From Fulvia fulva (Eukaryota; Ascomycota; Dothideomycetes; Mycosphaerellales; Mycosphaerellaceae): 64,000 nt of DNA. Shown one piece after another: positions 43,139 to 54,500 of the stretch (positions within the stretch are counted from its first letter, which is position 1; each line of letters begins with the position of its first letter). Position numbers and translations under genes: made by a program. The stretch lies in the NCBI RefSeq assembly GCF_020509005.1, contig NC_063015.1:682001-746000 (forward strand), given 5' to 3'. Below the pieces are notes generated by a model. That model did no database searches and was not told the origin of the DNA. It was given only the letters and a program-made list of their open reading frames with translations.

Positions 43139-46100
43139 GAACCCTACCTACTCGACGCGTCGGCTTATCGATCTCTACGCCAAAACAAGACACATTCGAA
43201 AGCTCTTATTAAGGCCATTCTAACGATATACAAAGCAGGCCACTACCCCTAGGACTAAGGGAGTTCTACCTCATTCAATCTGGATAGCTTGAAGCTCTCT
43301 TCACCCTATTTCTTTAGCTCTAAACGCCGCGCAGGTGCCTAGCTACATTAGGTAACTCCTAGGCAATAGTAGCCTAGGCTACGGCACTAACGGCGCCTAC
43401 GGCCCTATAGGCGAAGCCCCCTTAAGACAACTAGTAGCAACTTATAGAGGACGTATAAAGTATAGAAACTAACGATCAGCTCCCTTACCGGTCTCTATAG
43501 GTAATAATCACTTAGCTACGTACGGCGCTTGTACTGTCGTATTACCGAGGGCAATAAGAAATAAGGACGACGTCCTAGGCGATTAGTAAGGCCACCTAGA
43601 ATCAACACCCCTATAGCTAGGCATCGGTCGCGGCATCGATACTAGGCCCCCGCCTAACGTACGATATAGTTACGATCCGCATTATAGCAAAGGAAGACTA
43701 GGCCGAAGTTACGAAGCTATCGAACAAGGAGCTCGCCTAACGAATTAACTAACTAGGGGTGGTCGTAGTGAACTAACAGTCTAACGGCACTCTATAGATC
43801 TATACTAGCTCTACTACTACTAGGAGGCACCTAGAGGCACAGCTATAGTGGGCATCTAAGGTTGCGGCATTAGCGAAGGTCTTAACGAAACAATTTACGA
43901 TCCTAGTCCACGACATGCCTAAGGAGTTTGACCTAACTAACTAGGGTCACCTACGCGCTCTCTAAGAGGACAACCCGGTCACTCTTAACTCTCTAATCCA
44001 GAAGGCGACTTGGCTCTATAGGAAATGGCCAGAAGGCAAGAAGGCCTCGGCGCTAATAGTATAGCTATAAGACGCGAAAGCGGCGGATCTAGCGATAGAA
44101 CAAGGCCTAGTCTAGTAATATAGTCTTAAGACAGTAGAAAAGCACTCCTTATCCTTTCGTGTCCTCTAATACTTCAAATACTAACAGTATAGACACTAAA
44201 CCTACACGTGTATAAACAAGTAGGCCTGCTCGAACTGTATAGGAGACTATATATCTAGGGACTATATATCGACTACGAGACGGTACGCGAACTGTCCGGG
44301 GCACTACCTATCGTATAGTGCGGAATGCCTATAGCGGAAACTAGCGAAAAACAAGGCAATCACAAATAGAACCGTCGCCCTAAGATTCTACGGCGACCGT
44401 AAGGCTAGCCTATACCGGAACTAACTAGCGGCGGTCGGGCATAAGCGCCCTAGGGCCGAGAACGATATAAAGGATACGTAACCTAGGGCGTACGGGAGGC
44501 CACGTGCTCTACTAGCTGCGGCGAGGGAATCTAACTAGGCCCGGCTCCCCTTTAGTATATAGCCGATAGGCGTAGACTAGGACGTATAGGGCAGTAGGAC
44601 ATAGGACGATATAGAGGAAATGATTGTCGATGCCGATAACTAGCCTCGACACGCTTAGCATTATCTAGTATAACGTCAACTATAGCAAGGATATAGTCTA
44701 GAACCATTTCCTACACGAGGCGGACCCGCGCGTCTACTACGTCCTTATAATCTAGGAGCTATAGATTAACCCGCACTATAAGAGACTAACGACCTATAAG
44801 TCACTAGGCTATACGACATGCCTACGAGGCGACGGCAGACCCCGTACGTGCTTCTATATCAGCAAGGACATACTAGAATCCGACTAGGAGGTAGTGTACT
44901 ACGTAGACGAAGAAGGCGGGGGCGATATTACCTCCCTCTACGTAGGTAGCACCTAGATACACAACCTATATATATAACCGCTAGCCTCGAGGTCTAGCCG
45001 CGACCTAGGGGTCTATAGACACCTAGACAGTGCGCTTAAGAGACAAGGGTGCCACATCGTAGTAGGAGACTTCAATATATACTACCCTTCCTAGGAAAGC
45101 CTTATGTAGCCGCACCCTATAGCCGACGAAGTACTCGACTTAATAGCGAGCAACGTAATGGCCCTTAATACCCCGAAGGACCTAGGCACCTAGAAGAGAG
45201 GGGGACTCTAAGGCACGATCGACCTCTCCTAGATCTTAGATAGCTACTACTACACGGTAACCTACTATAGGATCGAACATAAACTCGAGGCGTCGTCAGA
45301 CTATATGCTAGTCAGGACCTCTATTACGATATAGATACAACGTATACTAGCGGGAACCCCTAAGCCAAACTAGGGAAAGGCCTACTAGGCCAATATCTAG
45401 GCGTACCTCGATAACTCTAAGAGGCTAGTCTAGATCGCGTAGTAGCAATATAACAGTAAAGACGAGATAGACGAAGTAGTCTAGGGGTTGATAGACGAAA
45501 TAAGAAAAGCGACCTCACTTCACGTTCCGCTTGCCTAACTAACGACATAGTCTAAACTATACTAGACGCCGGAGTGCACTACGGTAGTAAGAGAAGTAAG
45601 GAGAGCCCGCCGGGTATAGACGAGTAGCTATAGCGAGGAGGCCTAGAACGTATATAGGGAGGCATACTAATAGAAGAAAGCTATAATACGGAGGGAGAAA
45701 GCAGTCGGCTAGAGGGCTATAGTAGAAGAAATCGCCGGCAAGCTAGAGAGGATGTAGAAGCTAGCGAAATGGGCCCGACAGGACCCTACACAGGGCCCCT
45801 CCTTCTCTATCCTAGCGCTACAATCGCCTAGTAGCCCGGTTAGCGACCCCGAGGCTAAGGCGCGTCTACTAGCTAGCAAGTTCTTCCCGCCCCTAGTCGA
45901 GGCTAATCTAAGCGACATAAACAGCTCTACTCCCCTAGCCCCTAGCATCGCGGTCTAATAGGAGGTGTCCGAGGGAGAAGTTGCCGCTATACTAAGGAAG
46001 TTGCCGGCGAAGAAAGCCCCGGGGCCGGATAGGATCCCAAACGAGCTACTAAAGAAGTGTAGAGATCAACTAGCCCTAGTAGTTATAGCGATCTTTAACG

Positions 46101-48125
46101 CCTACCTATAGACCGGGTACTACCCGATAGCTTTTAAACAATCGACGATAGTGGTCCTACGCAAGCCGTAGAAGGAAGACTATACGTAGGTAAAGTCGTA
46201 CCGCCTAATTACGCTCCTTAACACTCTTAGGAAGGCGCTTAAGAAGCTAGTTATAACGAGACTCTCCGAGGCGGTAGAGGAACACTCCCTACTCCCGGAC
46301 ACCTAGATAGGTACGCGCCTATAGCGATCGACGCTATCCGCGATAGAACTTATTACCTCTTAGGTAAAGGCCATCTAGTATAAGAATAGGGACAAGGTGG
46401 CTTCCTTACTTAGCCTAGACATATCGGGAGCCTTCGACTACGTGTTATACCCGCGGCTACTCTACATCCTAAGGTCGAAAGGACTCCCTAAGTGGCTTGT
46501 TAACTTCGTACGGTCCTACCTCCAAAACCGTAGTACGTCGATCCTAGTCGGCTAGTATAGAAGCCTATTTTAAGCAGTCTATACTAGAATCCCGTAAGGC
46601 TTAACGCTAGTACCTATTCTGTTCCTCTTCTTTATAGCGACGCTGCTCCTAGCCCTAGAATCCTAGAACACCGCTACGAGCGGCTTCGTAGACGACACAA
46701 ACATCCTAGCGTAGTCTTCCTCGACTAAGGAGAACTATAGGCTACTAGAAGAGAAGCATAAGATCTACGAGGACTAGGCTAGGAGGCACGGGGCTCGGTT
46801 TGCCCTAGAAAAGTACAATCTAATACACTTTACGCGCCGGCTACGGTTCCACAATATATAAGCTTCTATCTAGATATAGGGGTACACGACTAACCCGGCA
46901 AATCAGCTTAGGATCCTCGGACTATAGGTAGACCCGGCGCTACGGTAGAGGAAGTACGTATAGGCAATATTACGGAAAGCTAAACAGAATATAGCATCAT
47001 ACTAGAGGCTCACTACGTCTATATAGGGGGCGGACTTCCGGTAGTCACGACTTCTATATACGGCTATTATACGGCTAGTCCTTACCTATAGTAGCCAAGT
47101 GTAGTCCTTAGGCGAGAGGGCCTACCTATCGAAGGGACTCGTCGCGCCGCTAGCGAAGATCCAAAACTAATGCCTAAGGAAGGTCACCGGGGTATATAAG
47201 TCGACACTAACGAGGATACTTAAGTATATAACCGCTATACCGCCGATCGACCTATATATCTAGGGACTACGGACCTCCTACTTAGGTAAGTCGGCATAGT
47301 ACCTAGTATAGAAGGTCATCGCTAGTGCAGTCGTAAGGGCCCGCGAATCAGTACTAGCGTATAGGGGCATTCGACCCGGAAACGAGCCGAACTACCGGGC
47401 AAGGGACGAACAGCTAGTAACACAATAGGAAGGTAAGAAATCGTTTGTAGAGTAACTATAGAAAGAGAGGTGGAACAACTAGGTTGTAGGGTATAGTAGA
47501 CGCCCTTAGCTAGCGGGATAACCTAAGGAATAGTTAGCTACAAAATCCGCGGTCAAGCACCCCCCGAAGCTTATCTACTACCGCCTTACGAGGGCATAGA
47601 GTAGTATAGTAACCTAACTACGAAGCGAACACATCGGCCTCTAGGGGTACCTATTATAGAGGAAGGTTCTAGGATACACGAATACTAGCTACCCCTACGG
47701 CTATCGCTCCTAGAACGTACGGCACGCACTCCTCGTCTGTCCGAGGTAGTCGCTAGGAAGGGGGGAGTGGATAGTAAAGGCGAGGAACCGGACGATTAGG
47801 GCACTTCTTAACAACGCTAAGGACCTACGGCGCATTACGAACTAGATACTAGAGAAGGGCTAGCTAGAACAGTACCGCCTAGTAGGAACAGTATAGGAAG
47901 AGAGGACACGACGTAGCGCGACGAGACCGGCTAGGAGCGGGGGCTAACGGGGTAGTGACATAGACTACGTACGTTTAGAGGGAAAGCTAAACTAGACAAG
48001 GAGTAGTCGGGGGCGGGAAGGGTTTTCACCTATTCGGGTTTCCCTTTGTACATAACAATAGATATATACCTATATAGGCCGGATAGGGTCCTAGAACAGG
48101 GGAATAACAAATCTATCTATCTATC
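43139..48125 (+). pseudogene. LINE (Tad-like non-LTR element) copy A, RIP-damaged, apparently full length
   Basis: A 15-bp target duplication, TATATACGTATAGAA (43124-43138 and 48126-48140), frames a 4,987-bp element. ORF1 (about 43200-44650) ends with three Cys/His knuckle relics (CINKWACSNC, RYANCPGHYLSYSAEC). ORF2 has an APE-type endonuclease (VVGDFNIYYPSW, about 45061-45096), RT (SLDISGAFDYV at about 46411-46445, FVDDTNIL at about 46685-46708) and a C-terminal Cys region. It ends in a short ATCT/TATC repeat tail. Tad-like order is inferred from the ORF1 knuckles, endonuclease and RT. Many TAG codons make it inactive. Confidence 0.85.
48111..48125 (+). repeat. ATCT tetranucleotide 3' tail of LINE A
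   Basis: ATCTATCTATCTATC directly before the right target copy. Short simple-repeat 3' tails are typical of LINEs that lack poly(A). Confidence 0.75.
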
Positions 48126-48140
48126 TATATACGTATAGAA

Positions 48141-48661
48141 AGAGCCGGACTCTAGTAGTACAGACGTAGCAATTCAATATAGTATAACGACACTAAATTA
48201 ATAGACCTATACTGCCCTACTAGTACAATCCCTTTCTTTAAGGTGGTTATACTACCTAAGTCACCTATCATTTACTAATAGCCTATAAAAGAGGGCCTAG
48301 TACTACCGAAGGTCACTAAAAAGATACGTAACGCGCACTTTATTAGTACTATTAGTAGGGGTACAAACATCGGCGATAAACCTACTAATAGCGTAGCATC
48401 TCTAACTACTTAAGAGGATAGTAACCGTACCGTTCTCGTAGTTATAAACAGTACTAGGGGTACTAAAGGTATAGCTACGTCTAGTAGGACCCCTATTAAA
48501 CACCGAAAGCTCTCTAGCCGCTAGTAGTATCAAATCTTTAGTCACATTAGCGCTAAACGTATTAAGTAGTTACCGCTTAGAGTTAAGGGGGTAATTATTA
48601 ACGATAGTCTAAGCGCACCCCTTACTATATATTATAGAGTAGAATTACTATTCAATACTCG
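48141..48661 (+). pseudogene. third copia family, continuation (pre-integrase region)
   Basis: It resumes the copia interrupted at 43138. It reads on to HISAKRIKQLPLRVKGV (about 48548-48598), a relic of the copia pre-integrase/zinc region. It is interrupted again by the second LINE copy at about 48662, and the rest lies beyond the window. Confidence 0.6.
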
Positions 48662-49522
48662 AGATTATCGATCTCTACGCTAAAACACGACATATTCGAA
48701 AGCTCTTATTAAGGCTATTCTAACGATATACAAAGCAGGCTACTGCCCCTAGGACTAAGGGAGTTCTACCTTATTTAATCTAGATAGCTTAAAGCTCTCT
48801 TCACCCTATTTCTTCAGCTCTAAATGCCGCGGAGGTGCCTAGCTACATTAGGCAACTCCTAGGTAATAGTAGCCTAGGCTACGGCACTAACGGCGCCTAC
48901 GGCCCTATAGGCAAAGCCCCCCTAAGATAACTAGTAGCAACTTATAGAGGACGTAAAAAGTATAGAAACTAACGATTAGCTCCCTTACCGGTCTCTATAG
49001 GTAATGATCACTTAGCTACGTACGGCGCTTATACTGTCGTATTACCGAGGGTAATAAGAAATGAGGACGACGTCCTAGGCGATTAGTAAGGCCACCCGGA
49101 ATCAACACCCCTATAGCTAGGTATCGGTCGCGGCATCGATACTAGGCCCCCGCCTAACGCACGATATAGTTACGATCCGTATTATAGTAAAGGAAGACTA
49201 GGCCGAAGTTACGAAGCTATCGAATAAGGAGCTCGCCTAACGAATTAACTAACTAGGGGTAGTCGTAGTGAACTAATAGTCTAACGGCACTCTATAGATC
49301 TATACTAGCTCTACTACTACTAGGAGGCACCTAGAGGTATAGCTATAGTAGGTATCTAAGGTTACGGCATTAGCGAAGGTCTTAATGAAGCAATTTACGA
49401 TCCTAGTCCACGACATACCTAAGGAGTTTGACCTAACTAAATAGGGTCACCTACGCGCTCTCTAAGAGGACAACCCGGTCACTCTTAACTCTCTAATCTA
49501 GAAGGCGACTTGGCTCTATAGG
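48662..49522 (+). pseudogene. LINE copy B, 5' part
   Basis: Colinear with LINE A from TTATCGATCTCTACGC on and lacking about the first 26 bp of A. It covers ORF1 up to GGCTCTATAGG, where a chromovirus is inserted; the target copies ATAGG are 49518-49522 and 61902-61906. Confidence 0.85.
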
Positions 49523-49919
49523 TGTCATAGTCTCTCTATAGAGTGTATAGAAGGTAGGGACAGAAGAGCCTTAGAGTGCTTAGAAGTCGTTAAGAAGTAA
49601 CAGTCTAGCTTAGTATATAAGCGCTAAGAATTATATACCCCGTAATATTCACTACGGGACCTAGCCCTCCAAATTCACCCCTCTACTAAACCTTAACAGA
49701 TTCACTTCGGCTCGTAACTATATAACTCACGGCACTCCCGCGAGTACCCGCGACTACGCTAGACCCTAGAAGAAGTACGTGGAAGACTCGGAACGTAGGG
49801 TAGGTTAGAATAAGGTTTTAAGTAAGGCTACTAAGCGCGGCTTCGTACGGGTTAGCCCTGTTAATACGGGGACACGTACTCGCGAGGGTCGCGTATAAAT
49901 ATCTAGCCTTCCCTAGGCC
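49523..49919 (+). repeat. left LTR (part 1) of the RIP-damaged chromovirus
   Basis: 397 bp of the 520-bp long-form LTR with dense CA-to-TA and TG-to-TA changes. It is interrupted by the intact chromovirus and continues at 56008-56130; the parts total 520 bp. Confidence 0.92.
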
Positions 49920-50335
49920 TGTCATGGTCTCCCCACAGAGTGTACAGAAGGTGGGGACAGAAGAGCCTCAGAGTGCTCAGAAGTCGTCAAGAAGTGACAG
50001 TCCAGCTTGGTGTGTGAGCGCCAAGAATCACATGCCCCGCAACATTCGCTACGGGACCCTGGAAGAAGCACGTGGAAGACTCGGAACGTGGGGCAGGTTG
50101 GAATAAGGTTTTGAGCAAAGCTGCTGAGCGCGGCTTCGCACGGGTTAGCCCTGTTGATGCGGGGACACGCACTCGCGAGGGTCGCGTATAAATATCTGGC
50201 CTTCCCCAGGCCTCTCTTGCTTTCTTCGTCTTTTGTTTTGTGTAGCAATCATACCATACCCTTTTGCATCTGCACTTCGCACCTGCATTCTCGCTTTCAC
50301 CCTTGCATCTCACAGGCCAGGCTCTCGCCCTGACA
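49920..50335 (+). repeat. chromovirus copy 2, 5' LTR (416 bp, short form)
   Basis: Lacks 104 bp present in the long form. The junction is a single GGACCC (50054-50059) where the long form has two. TATAAATA is at 50187-50194 and GTCTTTTGT at 50228-50236. Confidence 0.95.
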
Positions 50336-50377
50336 TCACAAAAGACCAACAAACCGTCAACCACTCGAGTCATCCTC
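50336..50377 (+). promoter_or_regulatory. chromovirus leader with predicted self-priming site
   Basis: ACAAAAGAC (50338-50346) starts two bases after the LTR and is the exact complement of GTCTTTTGT in the LTR (50228-50236), 41 bp after the TATA box. It has no TGG, so a tRNA 3' end is unlikely. It fits the Tf1-type mechanism, in which the RNA 5' end folds back as primer. Confidence 0.6.
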
Positions 50378-51538
50378 ATGGGTGACCACGCCACCGATGG
50401 AGGTGTCAACCTCGACAACCAAGACACTCCATTCCACTTCAGTGAGTGGACTGACATCCCCTTCTCGAACGCCGCTGCCTTCGGTGCCTGGGCAAACGCC
50501 AACCCCGACACCGCCTACGCTCTCATCAACCGCACCGTCTCCTCTTTCCGCGAGACCGCCCAGCAGGTCGAGCAAGCAAACAACCAAGCAACATACCTTC
50601 AAGGTATTGTGAACACCTTCCAGAACCTCGCCCCGCACGCCGACGACAACCGCCGCCAGCACTTCTCCAAGAAGGTCAACGACCCAGACGAGTTCGACGG
50701 CAACAAGAGCAAGTTTGAGGCATTTGAGACACAGCTCACCATCAAGCTGTTGGCTAATGCCGACCACTTTCCGCAAGAGAAGGACAAAGTCACGTACGTC
50801 TTCTCCCTCCTTCGGGGAGACGCCGCGGCTCAGGTACAACACTACATCGACAACGCCACGCAGACTATCGGCTGCCCGGACGTCCTCACCTTGATGCAGG
50901 ACCTCCGTGCTGCCTTTGGTGATCCAGACCGTAGAGCCACCGCCCAGAACGCCATCCACAACCTCCTCCAGAAGAACAAGAGCTTCGCCGAGTACCTCGC
51001 GGCCTTCAACCGCGACATCGGGTTCACCGGCTACAACGAAGAGACCAAGAAGAGCACTCTCCGCCGTGGTTTGTCAGCAGAGCTTCTTCGAGCCCTCGAG
51101 GACAAGGACGTCGGTGCTATGAGCTTCCGTGAGCTCGTCGAGACCTGCCAGCGCCTCGACTCCAACATGAAACACACCGCCTCTCTCCTCGCTTCCCGTT
51201 CTCAAGGTCGTCAGCCTCGTGGTCCCGGAAGCCACTTCGCTGCTCCACTAGGCGCCGCCGCTCCTACGGCTCTCCCTCCCGTCTCTGTAGGTGACGCTAT
51301 GGATCTCAGCGCTGGTGCCGCCGTCCCTCGAGTCCAGGGCCTCGTCAACGGTAAGCTCACTCCCGAAGAGAAGCTTCGCCGTCGCCAGGCCGGACTCTGC
51401 ACCTACTGCGGCGGTCCAGGCCACATCGCAGCCAACTGTCCGCAGCTCGCTGCCCGTAACGCCCGCAACCCGGTTCGCGGCGCTGTCGGCGCTATCGAGC
51501 CTGCTCCTGCTGCTCCCGCTGAGCAGGAAAAAGCCTAG
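50378..51538 (+). CDS. gag: chromovirus copy 2 gag, 386 aa
   Basis: First ATG after the leader. The longer frame to 50264 depends on a TTG inside the LTR and is not used. Capsid-type helical region (KFEAFETQLTIKLLANADHF; LRAAFGDPDRRATAQNAIHN) is followed by an Arg/Gly/Pro-rich stretch and a single CX2CX4HX4C knuckle, CTYCGGPGHIAANC, near residue 350. The C-terminus is Ala/Pro-rich and ends at TAG 51536-51538. It should form the particle and package element RNA in the cytoplasm. Pol starts in the -1 frame within a 16-nt overlap, so a fraction of ribosomes must shift to make Gag-Pol. Confidence 0.93.
   Translation: MGDHATDGGVNLDNQDTPFHFSEWTDIPFSNAAAFGAWANANPDTAYALINRTVSSFRETAQQVEQANNQATYLQGIVNTFQNLAPHADDNRRQHFSKKVNDPDEFDGNKSKFEAFETQLTIKLLANADHFPQEKDKVTYVFSLLRGDAAAQVQHYIDNATQTIGCPDVLTLMQDLRAAFGDPDRRATAQNAIHNLLQKNKSFAEYLAAFNRDIGFTGYNEETKKSTLRRGLSAELLRALEDKDVGAMSFRELVETCQRLDSNMKHTASLLASRSQGRQPRGPGSHFAAPLGAAAPTALPPVSVGDAMDLSAGAAVPRVQGLVNGKLTPEEKLRRRQAGLCTYCGGPGHIAANCPQLAARNARNPVRGAVGAIEPAPAAPAEQEKA
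51523..51538 (+). promoter_or_regulatory. gag/pol overlap with A5 slip site (-1 frameshift)
   Basis: The pol frame is closed by TGA at 51520-51522 and the gag frame by TAG at 51536-51538, so the shift must occur between them. The window holds AAAAA (51528-51532). A Lys-tRNA on AAA can re-pair with AAA one base back, giving AGC CTA GGT and continuous pol. The A5 run is unchanged in the RIP-damaged copy and in copy 1. Confidence 0.65.
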
Positions 51539-54500
51539 GTCTTCCTCATCGACGCGATGAAGACCAAGAACAACGTTTACCGAAAGTGAAGAGAGGAAAG
51601 AAGTTGAGGATCAATACAGCACAGCTAGACCTGTACGACGAGACGGGCAAGGACCACGCTTGCAAACCGTTCGTCACGAATGCAAATATCGGCTCAAAGA
51701 AACTCTCTTCTTCCAATCTCACTCTCATGGACACTGGCGCACTAGGCGAGTCTTTTATGGACTATAAACTCGCGACCTCTCTCAACCTCGAACCCCAGGA
51801 ACTGAAGTACCCTCGCACCCTTGAACTCTTTGACGGCACGGAGACTACCACTGGTAAGATTACTCATGTTGTACACACGTCAATCACCCTCGGAGGCAAG
51901 CGTATGTCGATCACCAGCTTCCTTACGTCCCTACCGCATCAGAAGTTTATCCTCGGCCTCCCCTGGTTCAGACGACACCGACCTATCATCGACTGGACTT
52001 CCCTTACTGTCAGCTTCCCTCCAGAAGTTCCTCCGGCACCTCCGCCTTCTCCGCCGCCTCAGCGCGGTCCTGAGTATACCAAGATCTTCCAGGTGAACGC
52101 CGCTGCCTTCACCACTGCTGCTAAGCAGCCCAAAGCTCAAGTCTTCGCCGCCTCTCTCCGCGATATCGACATCGCCCTCGAGAAGCTCGACAAGAAGCGT
52201 ACACCTACCGACCCTGCTACGAAGGTCCCTCCTTGGGCACACCACATCCTCCACGTATTCGATGCTAAAGCCGCAGACGAGCTACCTCCTCATCGCCCTC
52301 ACGACCACAAGATTGAGCTAGAAGAAGGTGCAGAGACACCGTTCGGACCGTTATATTCCATGTCCCGAGAAGAGCTTATCGTCCTCAAGAGATACCTCGA
52401 AGAGAACCTAAAGAAGGGGTTCATTCGAGCGAGCCGTTCCAGCGCTGGCAGTCCCGTCATGTTCGTCAAGAAGCCCGGCGGTGGTCTACGCTTCTGCGTA
52501 GACTACCGAGGCTTGAACGCTGTTACAAAGAAGAACCGCTACCCAATACCGTTGATTCAGGAGACGCTCGAGCGCCTCTCTAAGGCCAAGTACTTCACCA
52601 AGCTCGATGTCATCGCTGCGTTCAACAAGTTACGAATGGCAGAAGGACACGAGTATCTCACAGCCTTCCGTACTCGCTACGGGCTGTTCGAGTCGCTCGT
52701 TATGCCCTTCGGCGTTTGTAACGGGCCTAGTACCTTCCAGAACTTCATTAACGACATCCTTCAGGAGTTCCTCGATCAGTTCTGCACTGCCTACATCGAC
52801 GACATCCTAGTCTACAGCGAGACCAAGGAGGAGCACCGCGAGCACGTCTGTAAGGTCCTTCAGAAGCTCGCAGACGCCGGCTTGCAGCTCGACATCGACA
52901 AGTGCGAGTTTGAGAAGACCGAAGTCAAGTTCCTTGGTTTGATCATTACCGCAGACGGCATCAAGATGGACCAAGAGAAGATCGACGCTATCGTCGAATG
53001 GGATGCTCCTACGAACGTCAAAGAGGTCCAGGGTTTCCTAGGCTTTGCCAACTTCTACCGCCGCTTCATCCACGCATTTTCGGGCGTGGTACGCCCTTTG
53101 ACGAAGCTCACGCGCAAGGGTAAGAAGTTCGCCTGGACCGACGAATGCCAGGAGGCTTTTGACTTGCTCAAAGCGAAGTTTGTTGAGAACCCGCTTCTAC
53201 GGCACTTCGATTTCGAACTGGAGACCCGTGTAGAGACCGACGCATCCGACGGCGTGGTGGGCGGTGTCCTGCTACAACGCCGCTCGCCTGAATCCCCCTG
53301 GTTACCTGTCGCCTTCCTCTCCAAGAAGATGACCGCCACGGAGTGTAACTACGAGATCTACGACAAGGAGCTTCTCGCCATCGTCAAAGCTTTCGAAGAG
53401 TGGCGCCCCGAGCTCGAAGGCTCTGCTATGCCCGTCCAAGTAAGCTCCGACCATAAGAACCTCGTCTACTTTATGAAGAGCAAGCTGCTCAATCGTCGCC
53501 AGGCCCGCTGGAGCGAGTTCCTCTCCCGGTTCAACTTCGTGATCTCGTACACGCCCGGCAAGGCCAACTCGATGGCCGACGCCCTTACCCGCCGCCCTGG
53601 TGACTCTCCAGTTGATCGAAGAGGGGGCCGGCAAATCGCAGGGCAACAAGTCATCAAAGAGCACAACCTCTCTTCCGAGCTTCGAGAGTACCTATCGAAC
53701 GGCCAGCCTACGCTCGCCGCTTCCTTTGCTACTCTCGTGCTCGCTCCTGCCTACCTTGACGAGAGTGACGATGAATCCGAGCCTGAAGAATACGCCTCGG
53801 ACGCTGAGGACTTGAACGACGATGAAGAGGGCTCAGTAACGACCGACGGCTCATCCGAATCAGACTTTGAGGGGTTTGATAATGAGGAGCAGCCCGAAGG
53901 CATCATGGCACGAGTACGAACAGCGTACGATGCCGACATAGACGCCCAAGAGTTAGTTCAGGCCCTTGAATCTGGCGCGAGGACATTCCCGGGCTTCTCG
54001 CTGTCCGAGTGCGAGCTCCAGGGAGGTGTCGTCTACTTCCGTAAGAAGCTTTACGTACCGCAGCCCGAAGGCTCTAATATCCGAGCTGAGATTCTTCAAA
54101 TCATCCACGACTCCGCCTCTGGGGGTCACCCAGGCGTAGCCAAGACCCACAAGCTCCTCGCTAGGTATTACTGGTGGCCGCATTCCTGGAAGGACGTCCG
54201 CCGCTACGTGCTGAACTGCGCTGCTTGCCGAAGAGCCAAAGCTAACCGCCACCGTCCCCACGGTCTCTTGCACCCTCTCCCGGCTCCTGATCGTCCGTGG
54301 AAGCACATCACTATGGACTTTATCACCGATCTTCCTCACGGCAAGACCTTCAGCGGCGTGAAAGCAAAGGCCCTTCTAGTGATCGTGGACCGTCACTCCA
54401 AGGACCGGTACATGATCCCGTGCTGGAGCATGACCGCAAAGGAGACTGCTCGCTTGTTCTACGAATTCGTCTGGCGCTTTCAAGGCCTCCCGGATAGCAT

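Noticed and set aside
45709..45948. 79-aa minus-strand open frame, repeated at 63593-63802
   Set aside because: It is a shadow on the opposite strand of the LINE ORF2. TAG-rich sense strands read as CTA on the other strand, which opens false frames.
50264..50377. 38-residue N-terminal extension of chromovirus gag
   Set aside because: It starts at TTG inside the LTR and crosses the primer site; the ATG at 50378 fits better.
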